Source: Paenibacillus bovis (lineage in GTDB: Bacteria > Bacillota > Bacilli > Paenibacillales > Paenibacillaceae). From it: 64,000 nucleotides of DNA. Every line of letters begins with the position of its first letter. Positions within the stretch are counted from its first letter, which is position 1. Positions 9,364 to 17,427 of this stretch are shown here, in pieces. Made by a program: the position numbers and the translations under genes. The stretch is from positions 62,001 through 126,000 of the forward strand of contig NZ_CP013023.1 of assembly GCF_001421015.2 (NCBI RefSeq). Direction: 5' to 3'. Under the pieces are notes generated by a model, which saw nothing but the letters and a program-made list of their open reading frames with translations, searched no databases and was not told where the DNA came from.

Positions 9364-10778
9364 ATGGACGTTCCTCCCTGTTCCGGACCACAGATCACGA
9401 TATGAATTTGTGCGAATAACCCGCCCTGCAGGCTGTGAATCAATGAATCCAGATCTCCCGCAGGCACCTGACGCTCCAGAAATACGAATACCTCATCATA
9501 AGCGCCCGGTACGAGATTGTATACATAATTGGTCACACTGCTGTCTTCCGGCGAATCAAAAGAATGTCCCGTACGAATCGGATAATCCGGCACCTTAGAC
9601 CGGTATACCGGGCTCCGCGTAGTGGAATGGTAAAAGACACCCTCGCCCAGCTCTGCACTGATCCTCATAGGAATATACATAAATTCTTCCGTACCAAGAC
9701 AGAGCGTACGTGTTCCCTGTCGCTGTCCACGCAGTAATGCAGCCGCCTGGTGGATACTGTGTGCGGTTCGAAGATTATCCTGTTCATCTACACCGAATCG
9801 GCCGGTTCCCGCAATAAATGGAGCGTTATGCACGGTTCCCGATCCATCGACCGAATGGCGATCTTCCAGCAGTTCGAACAGATGTCCCATTTCGATCCGG
9901 TTCACCGGCGTCTCGGCTGTCAGACTGGAAGGAATGGCTGCAGGATGAGAAAGATCCGGCTTGCCTTCCACCTTGATCTGCCCTTTGACCAGCGATATCG
10001 GAGTAATGGTAATTCCCAGTTCCTGCTCCAGTTCGGCATATCGGCGAATATTGTCCTCACTCCGCCAATCGAGCAAGGAAGCGACATAATAGACATGCCG
10101 CGGATGCTGTTCATGAATCGCGCGAATAATATTCAGCGCCGTCTTGCCTGTCGTAATCTCGTCATCCACGAGTACGATCGGATGCTCTCCGGCAATCATC
10201 CGCGCTTCTCTCGCATAGCAGCGGTGAGAGACCGCATGGGAGTGCTCCTCTTCGAACTGGATAAATGGTTCCTGGCCGACAATCTGGTGCCGGGTCGTAT
10301 GTACATAGGTAGCTCCCCGGTTAAATGCCTCATACATGCTATGTCCGAGTGCGGTGGCGGTCTCGGCGAATCCGATAAAAGCCAGCGGCACAGGAGCAGT
10401 CAACTTTAGCTTCATCAGCTGTTGATAGGCTTGATCTACGTGCTCGCCCGAGGACAATGCTGTGATGATCTCCGGCAGCAGCTGTTCTACGGCAGGATCG
10501 GCTTCTGCGTTCATTTCACGATACAGCAGCAGAGATAATGCTGCGCCGCTCAGGAGCGACTGATACGGATTGACTGCCAGATGCTTGCCCAGTACCTTGC
10601 TGACAAACAAAAAGGATCGCTTGGGATTCACACGGGCAGCCATTTCAAACAGCTGCTCCATGGGAAGTCCGAACGGATTATGGTCCACCTGTACATGTAC
10701 CGTCAATCCATCCAGAATGTTATACGTATACGTGCCGTTCTTGCTCTGAGAGTAGAGAGATGAAATGTTGTTGTTCAT
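9360..10778 (-). CDS. Phosphoribosyltransferase with TRSP domain (ter-associated)
   Basis: The 472-residue protein has a PRTase_2 domain with a canonical PRPP loop at about 202-216: LVDDEITTGKTALN, with the acidic pair and GK as expected. A C-terminal TRSP domain follows (about 330-470), containing the LCLGTEEFMYIPMRIS and FYHSTTRSPVY blocks. Such fusions occur in ter gene neighbourhoods, where they are thought to attach ribose-5-phosphate to a base-like acceptor. The start overlaps the end of the CitE-like gene by 59 nt, yet GGGGTG stands 6 nt upstream of it, so the overlap is probably real. It is co-transcribed with the CitE-like and StiP genes. Confidence 0.84.
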   Translation of the reverse strand: MNNNISSLYSQSKNGTYTYNILDGLTVHVQVDHNPFGLPMEQLFEMAARVNPKRSFLFVSKVLGKHLAVNPYQSLLSGAALSLLLYREMNAEADPAVEQLLPEIITALSSGEHVDQAYQQLMKLKLTAPVPLAFIGFAETATALGHSMYEAFNRGATYVHTTRHQIVGQEPFIQFEEEHSHAVSHRCYAREARMIAGEHPIVLVDDEITTGKTALNIIRAIHEQHPRHVYYVASLLDWRSEDNIRRYAELEQELGITITPISLVKGQIKVEGKPDLSHPAAIPSSLTAETPVNRIEMGHLFELLEDRHSVDGSGTVHNAPFIAGTGRFGVDEQDNLRTAHSIHQAAALLRGQRQGTRTLCLGTEEFMYIPMRISAELGEGVFYHSTTRSPVYRSKVPDYPIRTGHSFDSPEDSSVTNYVYNLVPGAYDEVFVFLERQVPAGDLDSLIHSLQGGLFAQIHIVICGPEQGGTSI

Positions 10779-11928
10779 GCAGCACCCCGTATATTTGTGA
10801 TCGGGCCATAATGCGACGGGCCCAGTTAAGATGTGGTTTGATCTCGTTCATTTTGTTGGCATATCCGCTTTTAAAGACGCCGAGTTCGCCCGTATTGTTG
10901 GCGATAATCCCCTGCGCATCTTCATATTCTTCCTGCCGGACTGTATACAGCGACTGGACCAGCCCAATATGGGAAGGATGGATAATCGTTTTGCCGATCA
11001 TGCCATTTTCCTTATCCATGATGACTTCGCGAATCAATCCGTCCACATGATGGTTGATATATTCATTACGCAGCTTGCGCCCATCGGCGCCCAATGCTTC
11101 TTCGAATGGAGACTGGCGAATCTGCGGCTTCAACACACGTTCTCCACTGGAAAAGTATTCCCAGACCGGACCCGAGATTACATAAGGCGATTCCATCCGT
11201 CCAAACAGATTGATAATATCCGAGATACAATCCCGGATCGTGGTAATATCATAGATCGTCATATCCGAGCTGCGTCGCAGTCCGAACAGACTGGAAAAGT
11301 CCGTTGCTCCGATACGCACATTCAGCACGTAATCCTGATAAGCATCCAGCACCCGCTTGATCGATAGCAGCTCATCCAGACGGCTCTCCCGGTAAATAAC
11401 AGCAGCGGTCTCCAGAATCGGCAGACCGTATAGTACAGGAGCTCCTTCATGCCGGCTATGATTATATTCCGCAATGACTTGCAGATACTGTTCACCGATG
11501 ACAGCGTTGAACTTGGGCAGCATAATACCGGTGATTTGCTGCATTCCCTCTCCCATATACCGGATAATTCGCTGCAATTGCTCCACACTTCTCACCCGGA
11601 TAAATAGCAGCGGAATACGGGACCGAACAGAAGAGTCCTTATCCATAACTTCCTGCAAATAGTGCACTTGCTCCACCAGTGAATGTTCAGCCGCTTCCAC
11701 TTGTTGATCCCCGATCGCATCCTCCAGATCGAATACCCAGGAAGTCAGACCACGATGACGCTGCGTCAGGATATCCCGGGCAATCGTCGGCCGGGTAGCC
11801 GGGCAATACAGCGCCGGTCCAATCGCATAGGCCAGCAGCTCCCGCTCGGAAGCATTATCATAGTGAACCGGGACGGAGTAGAATAATTCCTCTTCTTCCG
11901 CCTGTGATAAATAATTAAAGTAACGCAT
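10720..11928 (-). CDS. HpcH/HpaI aldolase / citrate-lyase-beta-like protein of the ter module
   Basis: The 402-residue protein shows the CitE/HpcH TIM-barrel signature. TSWVFDLEDAIGD (about 62-75) carries the Mg-binding acidic residues. LFIRVRSVEQL and GIMLPKFN match strands 2-3, and IGATDFSSLFGLRRSSDMTIYD is a second conserved block. Family members cleave or form C-C bonds of CoA thioesters or 2-oxo acids. In ter loci this gene is the first of the biosynthetic block, as here: it sits 74 bp downstream of a terminator-like hairpin that follows terA. GGAGGGGTGTT precedes the ATG. The reaction in this pathway is not known. Confidence 0.82.
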   Translation of the reverse strand: MRYFNYLSQAEEEELFYSVPVHYDNASERELLAYAIGPALYCPATRPTIARDILTQRHRGLTSWVFDLEDAIGDQQVEAAEHSLVEQVHYLQEVMDKDSSVRSRIPLLFIRVRSVEQLQRIIRYMGEGMQQITGIMLPKFNAVIGEQYLQVIAEYNHSRHEGAPVLYGLPILETAAVIYRESRLDELLSIKRVLDAYQDYVLNVRIGATDFSSLFGLRRSSDMTIYDITTIRDCISDIINLFGRMESPYVISGPVWEYFSSGERVLKPQIRQSPFEEALGADGRKLRNEYINHHVDGLIREVIMDKENGMIGKTIIHPSHIGLVQSLYTVRQEEYEDAQGIIANNTGELGVFKSGYANKMNEIKPHLNWARRIMARSQIYGVLHEQQHFISLLSEQERHVYV

Positions 11929-12001
11929 AACACCCCTCCTGAATAGGCCACGCTCCGGCTGCCGATGTTGTCGTCTGGCTAACCTTACAGATAAAATAAG
12001 C

Positions 12002-12027
12002 CCCTCCTGTATCGATCAGCAGGAGGG
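12002..12027 (-). terminator. Hairpin terminator between terA and the metabolite module
   Basis: CCCTCCTG and CAGGAGGG pair over 8 bp with a 10-nt loop. On the minus strand it is followed by GCTTATTTTA. It lies about 60 bp past the terA stop and 74 bp before the CitE-like gene, so part of the transcription entering from terD/terA should stop here. Confidence 0.65.
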
Positions 12028-12086
12028 ACGACAATGGTGCTTTACTAACGCACACAATAACAGAGGTGAATCACATGCTTTTCGGT

Positions 12087-13370
12087 TTACTTTCTTCCGG
12101 CTGTCCAGCGCATTCCCCAGCGGAATGCTTCATCCATCTGACGATGGCCGGCAAAGTACTGCACGATTCGCTCAATGCTAAATGTCTCATTGCCTACATT
12201 TTGAATCATCGCAATCGCACACATCGGCTTGCCGTTATCATGCTCGTCCAGACGCACGATAATATCCGGGCCATCCTTTTGATAAATGGTGACGACTCCG
12301 TCCGCTTCTGTCCAGCGCGAAATGCCTTCGTAGATAAAGGAAAAGACCAGAATACGCTGAATATGCGAAATCTTGTTGCCATTGATTCGCATATTCTCGC
12401 CGCCTGCGCGCGCACCTGTACGGTCATCCGCATCAAGCGCTACATACGGCTCGTAGTCCATATGTCCAAAGCTATTGCCTAGCGCCTGCACTACGCCTTT
12501 GGTACCATCCTTGAGCTCGTACAGACAGCCCAGATCCAGATCGGTTCCGCCGCTTCCCCGATTGAAGAAGCCTTTCTTTTGTACGCGGTTCCAGTTCAGA
12601 TTGATCAGCAGCTCGCCCAGCGTACCGGTGGCCTTTTTCTGGAGGTTGATTACATCGCCTTTTTTCTTGAGTTCAATCTTGCGCAGATTCAGCGGCGCCG
12701 ACTGTGGAGCAGGCACCGGTGGCGCTGGTGATGAAGCAGGCGTTGGTGGTGGAACTTGCACAGGAGCCTGCTGTACAAGCGGCGGTATCGGCGGAGACGA
12801 TGAAGGCGCAGCCGAAGATGTATCTTCCACGTCTACGCCGTAACTTCCGCACAGCTCTTTGAGCCCGCCAAAGTAACCAGCTCCTACAGCAGAAAATTTC
12901 CATTCGGACTGATATCTATATAACTCTCCAATAACGATAGCCGTTTCATTGGAGAAATGATTGTCAAGATCATAGCGGAAAATCTCCGCTCCGGTACGCT
13001 CGTCTGTAGCGCGCAGGTACATCCCGCTCGCCTGACTGAACGTATAATTACCGGTATCACTGTTATAAATCGTTAGGGTGATCGCGATTTTATGAACGCT
13101 CTGCGGCAGCGCGTTCATCGTAACCTGGAACTGACGCTGATCCTGACCTGCAGGGTTCTCCTGGTATGTAATAAATGCATTACGGGGATTGCCATAAAAG
13201 ATCAGATCCTCGTCACTGCTTACCCGACCATCCTGCTGCAGCAGAAATGCGGAAGTATCCAGTTCCAGCGCTGCTGGCGCCTGCCAGCCCAGCAAAATAT
13301 TCAACTGACTTAATCCCGGATGTGGTTTGGTAACATCTGTTTTTTGCCCTTTGACTATGGATACACTCAT
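12087..13370 (-). CDS. terA: TerA-type two-domain tellurium/stress resistance protein
   Basis: This 427-residue protein has an N-terminal TerD-like domain (1-190, starting MSVSIVKGQKTDVTKPHPGL). A Pro/Ala/Gln-rich linker (about 190-230, runs such as PPTPASSPAPPVPAP) leads to a second TerD-like domain (about 235-427) with GGTDLDLGCLYEL and LDADDRTG. The acidic TerD calcium sites are weak in the first domain, where the GDNxTGxGxGDDE loop is absent. In the second they are altered to LDADDRTGARAGGENM. That matches TerA rather than TerD. TerA and TerD proteins are cytoplasmic, calcium-linked and associated with tellurite, phage and envelope stress responses. It follows three terD paralogs and is separated from them by a hairpin. 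Confidence 0.85.
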   Translation of the reverse strand: MSVSIVKGQKTDVTKPHPGLSQLNILLGWQAPAALELDTSAFLLQQDGRVSSDEDLIFYGNPRNAFITYQENPAGQDQRQFQVTMNALPQSVHKIAITLTIYNSDTGNYTFSQASGMYLRATDERTGAEIFRYDLDNHFSNETAIVIGELYRYQSEWKFSAVGAGYFGGLKELCGSYGVDVEDTSSAAPSSSPPIPPLVQQAPVQVPPPTPASSPAPPVPAPQSAPLNLRKIELKKKGDVINLQKKATGTLGELLINLNWNRVQKKGFFNRGSGGTDLDLGCLYELKDGTKGVVQALGNSFGHMDYEPYVALDADDRTGARAGGENMRINGNKISHIQRILVFSFIYEGISRWTEADGVVTIYQKDGPDIIVRLDEHDNGKPMCAIAMIQNVGNETFSIERIVQYFAGHRQMDEAFRWGMRWTAGRK

Positions 13371-13430
13371 CCTTGGACCTCTTCTCTGGAATCTGTCATG
13401 GAACTACCATAATATCGGCAGATGGTAAAA

Positions 13431-13464
13431 TGGAATACAGGGCTGGTATGCACCCTGTATTCCA
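13431..13464 (-). terminator. Hairpin between terD and terA (partial terminator or attenuator)
   Basis: TGGAATACAGGG and CCCTGTATTCCA are a perfect 12-bp inverted repeat with a 10-nt loop, followed on the minus strand by only a short TTTTACC. The poor U tract suggests partial termination or mRNA stabilisation rather than a full stop. Confidence 0.5.
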
Positions 13465-13484
13465 TTGCATCATTCTATTCAGTC

Positions 13485-14063
13485 TTAAACGTCCAATCCA
13501 TAATTGCGGCAAAGTGCAGCCAGGCCGCCCGTAAATCCGCTACCTATCGCCTGGAATTTCCAGTCGCTGCCATGCCGGTAAAATTCACAAAATACAACAG
13601 CTGTCTCGGTCGAGAAATCTTCACCCAGATCAAAGCGCAGCAGCTCCCTGCTGTCCGCTTCGTTGGCAACACGAACGAACGCGGAGCTGACCTGACCAAA
13701 ATTCTGGCCGCGGCTGTCTCCTTCATGAATCGTCACCGTAATGCCTACCCGTGAAATATTCGGCGGCACCAGGCTGAAATCGACCACAATCTGTTCGTCA
13801 TCTCCATCGCCCTCACCGGTACGATTGTCACCCGTATGCGCAACCGCTCCGCCATAGGCAATCAGATGATTGTAGAATACGAAGTCTTCTTCGGATTTGG
13901 CTTTGCCATCCTCATGTAGCAGGAAAGCACAGGCATCCAGATCAAAATCGGTGCCGCCGCTGTATTTGTTAATATCCCAGCCCAGACCGACGACGACTTT
14001 GGTCAGTCCGGGATTGGTTTTGGTTAGATCAATACGCTGTCCCTTGGCCAGGTTGATCGTCAT
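13485..14063 (-). CDS. terD: TerD family calcium-binding stress protein (third of three)
   Basis: The 192-residue protein starts [23 protein letters not shown] and has both TerD calcium-site loops: [10 protein letters not shown] (about 40-50) and [15 protein letters not shown] (about 78-92), with the conserved acidic side chains. The usual C-terminal [37 protein letters not shown] block is intact. It is full length for TerD. It is the third terD of the operon, 52 nt after the second. TerD proteins are cytoplasmic and linked to tellurite and oxidative or envelope stress resistance, but their biochemical action is not settled. Confidence 0.93.
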   Translation of the reverse strand: MTINLAKGQRIDLTKTNPGLTKVVVGLGWDINKYSGGTDFDLDACAFLLHEDGKAKSEEDFVFYNHLIAYGGAVAHTGDNRTGEGDGDDEQIVVDFSLVPPNISRVGITVTIHEGDSRGQNFGQVSSAFVRVANEADSRELLRFDLGEDFSTETAVVFCEFYRHGSDWKFQAIGSGFTGGLAALCRNYGLDV

Positions 14064-14115
14064 GATAAGTTCGCCCCCTGCTCAAAAAGTTACAGTGATA
14101 TGGGAATGCTGCCGA

Positions 14116-14694
14116 TTAGGCTTGCAGACCGTAATCGCGTACCAGACCTGACAGACCATCTTTGTAGCCATTACCGATTGCGCTGAATTTCCATTCGCCC
14201 GCATGACGGTACAGTTCGCCGACAACAACGCCTGTCTCGATGGAGAAATCTTCTCCCAGATCAAAGCGGATCAGCTCTTCGCCACTCAGTTCGCTCAGAA
14301 TACGCACATAGGCATTGGATACCTGACCGAAGTTCTGGTTTCTGGTATCTGCTTCGTAAATAGTAATCGTAAACGCAATTTTTTCCACTTCAGCAGGTAC
14401 GGATGGCAAATCTACTTTTACCTGCTCGTCATCGCCGTCACCTGCGCCTGTACGGTTGTCACCGCTATGCACAACAGAACCATTGGCGTTCTGTGGGTTA
14501 TTGAAATAAATAAAGTCTTTGTCGCTTGCTACTTTACCGGCAGCATTGGCACAGAAAATGGATACGTCGAGGTCAAAATCTCCGCCGCCATCGTATTTGT
14601 TAGTGTCCCAGCCCAGACCGACGATTACTTTAGTCAGCCCCGGATTTGTTTTTGTCAGATCTACTTTTTGACCTTTGCTTAAGTTAATTGCCAT
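14116..14694 (-). CDS. terD: TerD family calcium-binding stress protein (second of three)
   Basis: This 192-residue TerD paralog begins [23 protein letters not shown]. It contains [15 protein letters not shown] and [15 protein letters not shown], the acidic loops that bind calcium in characterised TerD proteins. The C-terminal half ([53 protein letters not shown]) is typical. It is most similar by eye to the third copy. Copies two and three share long identical stretches, suggesting a relatively recent tandem duplication. A clear AAGAGGGAATTC-type ribosome site precedes the ATG at 14694. Confidence 0.93.
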   Translation of the reverse strand: MAINLSKGQKVDLTKTNPGLTKVIVGLGWDTNKYDGGGDFDLDVSIFCANAAGKVASDKDFIYFNNPQNANGSVVHSGDNRTGAGDGDDEQVKVDLPSVPAEVEKIAFTITIYEADTRNQNFGQVSNAYVRILSELSGEELIRFDLGEDFSIETGVVVGELYRHAGEWKFSAIGNGYKDGLSGLVRDYGLQA

Positions 14695-14781
14695 TGTGAA
14701 TTCCCTCTTTCGTTATAAGTATAGGTTAGAGTTATCTATTCGACTTCCGGAGATGACAATGAATGCCTACCGGATGCCGGC

Positions 14782-15381
14782 TTATACATATTGATTCGCG
14801 AGGATATCAACATGGGCTGCCTGTTTGCCTTGACCAATTGCATTGAATTTCCATTCGGAACCGTTACGGTAGATTTCACCGGTAATCAGTGCGGTCATGC
14901 CCGAATAATTATCTGTCAGATTGAAACGTACCAGCTCTTCACCACTTTGTGCATTGGCTACCCGGATATAGGCGGACGCAATCATGCCAAAATCCTGCTT
15001 GCGCTGCTCTGCCTGATAGATGTTAACCACAACCAATACTTTATGAACATCTGCCGGTATTCTGGACAGATCAATAGCGATTTGTTCATCATCGCCATCT
15101 CCTTCACCTGTCCGGTTATCACCGCTGTGTTCTACCGATCCGCACTCGCTGCGCAGATTGTAGAAGCAGACCAGATTTCCTTTTTTGGCAAGCTTGTCAT
15201 GTTCATTCAGCATCAGAGCAGAAGCGTCACAGTCGATATCCGCTTTGGCTTTTTTCATGCCGAACAATCCGCGGGATTTGGTTTCTATCGGGTCCCAGCC
15301 CAGACCAACTGTCAGTTTGGTAAGACCACTTCTGCCTTTTGTCAGATCGATCTTCTGTCCTTTGACCAGATTAATACTCAT
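14782..15381 (-). CDS. terD: TerD family calcium-binding stress protein (first of three)
   Basis: The first gene of the minus-strand ter locus encodes a 199-residue TerD protein. It has the family start MSINLVKGQKIDLTKGRSGL, an eight-residue insertion (KSRGLFGMKKAKAD) before the first acidic loop DIDCDASALML, and an intact second loop [15 protein letters not shown]. The first loop is less canonical (DIDCDAS in place of FDLDAS), so calcium binding at that site may differ from the other two copies. GGAGGCTCTAATCC precedes the ATG. As promoter-proximal gene it should be the most transcribed of the locus. Confidence 0.92.
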   Translation of the reverse strand: MSINLVKGQKIDLTKGRSGLTKLTVGLGWDPIETKSRGLFGMKKAKADIDCDASALMLNEHDKLAKKGNLVCFYNLRSECGSVEHSGDNRTGEGDGDDEQIAIDLSRIPADVHKVLVVVNIYQAEQRKQDFGMIASAYIRVANAQSGEELVRFNLTDNYSGMTALITGEIYRNGSEWKFNAIGQGKQAAHVDILANQYV

Positions 15382-15634
15382 AAATGGATTAGAGCCTCCT
15401 CTTCGTGTTTCTATGTAATACTATGCTTGCGTGCGTAACGTTTCATCCATTTTTAATTTTCTGCTTTTTTGCGGCAATTCCTGCATCCCAATGACCCTGA
15501 TCCATACACAATTAGCAAAAGTTCGCGGTATCGATTAGGTCATTAGTATTATAACGCCATGGAGATTGCCAAGTCCATTTTCACATACGTTAGTAAAAAG
15601 AAGATCATCGGCTTTTGACTATACAGCATCTGGG
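15382..15634 (-). promoter_or_regulatory. Promoter region of the ter locus with an ECF-like -35 (TGAAAC)
   Basis: This 253-bp gap separates the first terD from the end of bsdA and must hold the ter promoter. On the minus strand TGAAAC (15440-15445) fits the -35 of sigma-W/M-type ECF promoters, which drive the related yce operon of Bacillus subtilis. The expected CGTA/CGTC -10 at 16-17 nt spacing is not clear, so the assignment is weak. No gene is seen in the gap. Confidence 0.25.
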
Positions 15635-16519
15635 TTAGCTGGGAATTATACGCTGGATCAGCTGCCTTGCCGCCTTGCTCATATAGCGATTTTTGAGCCA
15701 TACCAATGCCGGACGGGTACGAATGATCGCTTGCTGCAAGGGAATCACACATAGACGATCTGCATATACCTGCTGGATTTCCGATTCGGGTATCAGGGTC
15801 AGTCCCATTCCGGCAGCAGCAAATGAGAAAAGGGCCGATATATCCGGACAATCCAGCACAACTCGTGGCTGCAATCGACGCTGTTCAAATTCCCCGATAA
15901 TGTTCTCGTAGGCGCCTTCTCCCGACATCCGGCGAGCGAGCAGCAGTGGATATTCGGCGATCTGCTCCAGCGTCAGCGATTCCGCCTGGCACAGCTCGGT
16001 CCATTCTCTCGGAACTACAGCAACAAACGGATCATCACTGAGTGGCATGATCTCGTATGCCTGTTCATCCTCTACCGGCAACAGCAATAGAGCAAAATCA
16101 ATTTTGTGCTGCTGCAGCAGTTCTTCCAGATGCGAAGTATCCCCGTATAGAATTTTGTGATAGACCTCCGGATAATCCCGATGAAATTCACTGATATGCC
16201 GGGATACACGCGAGATACAGATCGAGGATGTACCGATTGTAATCGAACCGGTCAGTCCCCGATCTACATCGCTGATCTCCTGCTGTATATTCTCCATCTC
16301 CCGCAGTAAATAACGGGCACGCTCGTATAGACGCTGTCCGGCCTGCGTCACTTCCCAGCGTTTGCCTTCCCGGTAAATCAATACGACGCCCAATTCTTCT
16401 TCCAGCAGCCGCAGCTGCTGACTGAGCGGCGGCTGCGCCATATGAAGAGTGCGTGCAGCTCTGGTGATTTGTCCTTCTTCTATAATCGTGCAGTAATAAT
16501 GCAGCTGACGAATATCCAT
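15635..16519 (-). CDS. bsdA: LysR-type regulator of the bsdBCD operon
   Basis: The 294-residue protein is a full-length LysR-type transcriptional regulator. The N-terminal winged HTH (MDIRQLHYYCTIIEEGQITRAARTLHMAQPPLSQQLRLLEEELG, residues 1-60) is followed by a linker helix and a substrate-binding domain from about 90 (SITIGTSSICISRVSRHISEF). It lies divergent to ubiX/ubiD-type genes with a 246-bp intergenic region, exactly the arrangement of bsdA (yclA) with bsdBCD in Bacillus subtilis. There BsdA activates the operon in response to phenolic acids such as salicylate. That effector range is inherited by inference only. Confidence 0.85.
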   Translation of the reverse strand: MDIRQLHYYCTIIEEGQITRAARTLHMAQPPLSQQLRLLEEELGVVLIYREGKRWEVTQAGQRLYERARYLLREMENIQQEISDVDRGLTGSITIGTSSICISRVSRHISEFHRDYPEVYHKILYGDTSHLEELLQQHKIDFALLLLPVEDEQAYEIMPLSDDPFVAVVPREWTELCQAESLTLEQIAEYPLLLARRMSGEGAYENIIGEFEQRRLQPRVVLDCPDISALFSFAAAGMGLTLIPESEIQQVYADRLCVIPLQQAIIRTRPALVWLKNRYMSKAARQLIQRIIPS

Positions 16520-16549
16520 CCCTCTGCCTACTTTCCTTAAAATGTTTAT

Positions 16550-16568
16550 TTAACCACTAAATTGTTAA
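16550..16568. promoter_or_regulatory. Candidate LysR-type operator (TTAAC-N9-GTTAA)
   Basis: A perfect dyad TTAAC-N9-GTTAA lies 31 bp upstream of bsdA and about 200 bp before bsdB. It has the size and internal T-N11-A character of LysR-type binding sites and sits where bsdA autoregulation would occur. The region downstream to 16765 is AT-rich and should contain the bsdB promoter. Confidence 0.4.
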
Positions 16569-16765
16569 TTATAACTAGGATCTGTTATTGCTTACCCCCG
16601 ATAAGCTTCAGTATCGCCTACTTATATGAACAGAATATTCTTTCTGACAGGAGGAGGTCATTCATATGTAAAAGGTATGCGTTTTATACTTTATATATAT
16701 TTTACATATGTATAGCTTCATTCTACACTATTAATATGACAACAATGACACAAGGAGATGCAAAA

Positions 16766-17329
16766 ATGAAGATTATTGTAGGCATTACCGGTGCGACCGG
16801 TGCTATCTTCGGCATACGCATCCTGCAGATGCTCAAGGAAGCCGGTGTGGAGACACATCTGGTGATGTCCTCCTGGGCTGCTGCTACTATTCAGCTGGAA
16901 ACTCCCTATTCGGTCAAAGAGGTCGAGCAGATGGCTGATCATCATTATTCCTATAAAGATCAAGCAGCACTGATTTCCAGCGGTTCTTTTCGGACAGACG
17001 GGATGATCGTAGCACCCTGCAGCATGAAGTCGCTCGCTTCGATCCGGATGGGACTGGCAGACAATTTGCTGACCCGATCGGCTGACGTTGTACTCAAAGA
17101 ACGTAAAAAGCTGCTTCTACTAACCAGGGAGACGCCGCTGAACAATATCCATTTGGAAAATATGCTGGAACTGTCGCGTATGGGCACGATCATTATGCCA
17201 CCGATGCCGGCCTTTTATAATCTGCCAGCCAGTATTGATGAGCTGGTTGACCATATCGCTTACCGCGCGCTGGATCAGTTCGGAATTCATCGTGACGATG
17301 CCAAGCGCTGGAACGGGATCACCAAGTAA
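16766..17329 (+). CDS. bsdB: UbiX-type flavin prenyltransferase of a hydroxyarylic acid decarboxylase
   Basis: The 187-residue protein starts MKIIVGITGATGAIFGIRIL, the UbiX/Pad1 flavoprotein signature, and contains APCSMKSLASIRMG and the C-terminal MPPMPAFYN segment that line the FMN and dimethylallyl-phosphate site. UbiX makes prenylated FMN, the cofactor of UbiD decarboxylases, and is normally a dodecamer. The start at 16766 is chosen because AAGGAG lies 9 nt upstream. An in-frame extension to 16562 has no ribosome site and no family similarity. It is the first gene of the bsdBCD operon, about 100 nt before bsdC. Confidence 0.95.
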   Translation: MKIIVGITGATGAIFGIRILQMLKEAGVETHLVMSSWAAATIQLETPYSVKEVEQMADHHYSYKDQAALISSGSFRTDGMIVAPCSMKSLASIRMGLADNLLTRSADVVLKERKKLLLLTRETPLNNIHLENMLELSRMGTIIMPPMPAFYNLPASIDELVDHIAYRALDQFGIHRDDAKRWNGITK

Positions 17330-17427
17330 AAAAGGCTACTACGGATCATACAGGGATGGTATTCCATATCCCTGTTCTACTTAAGGAATTCATCTTCATC
17401 CATAATATCTATACAAAGGAGCAATGC

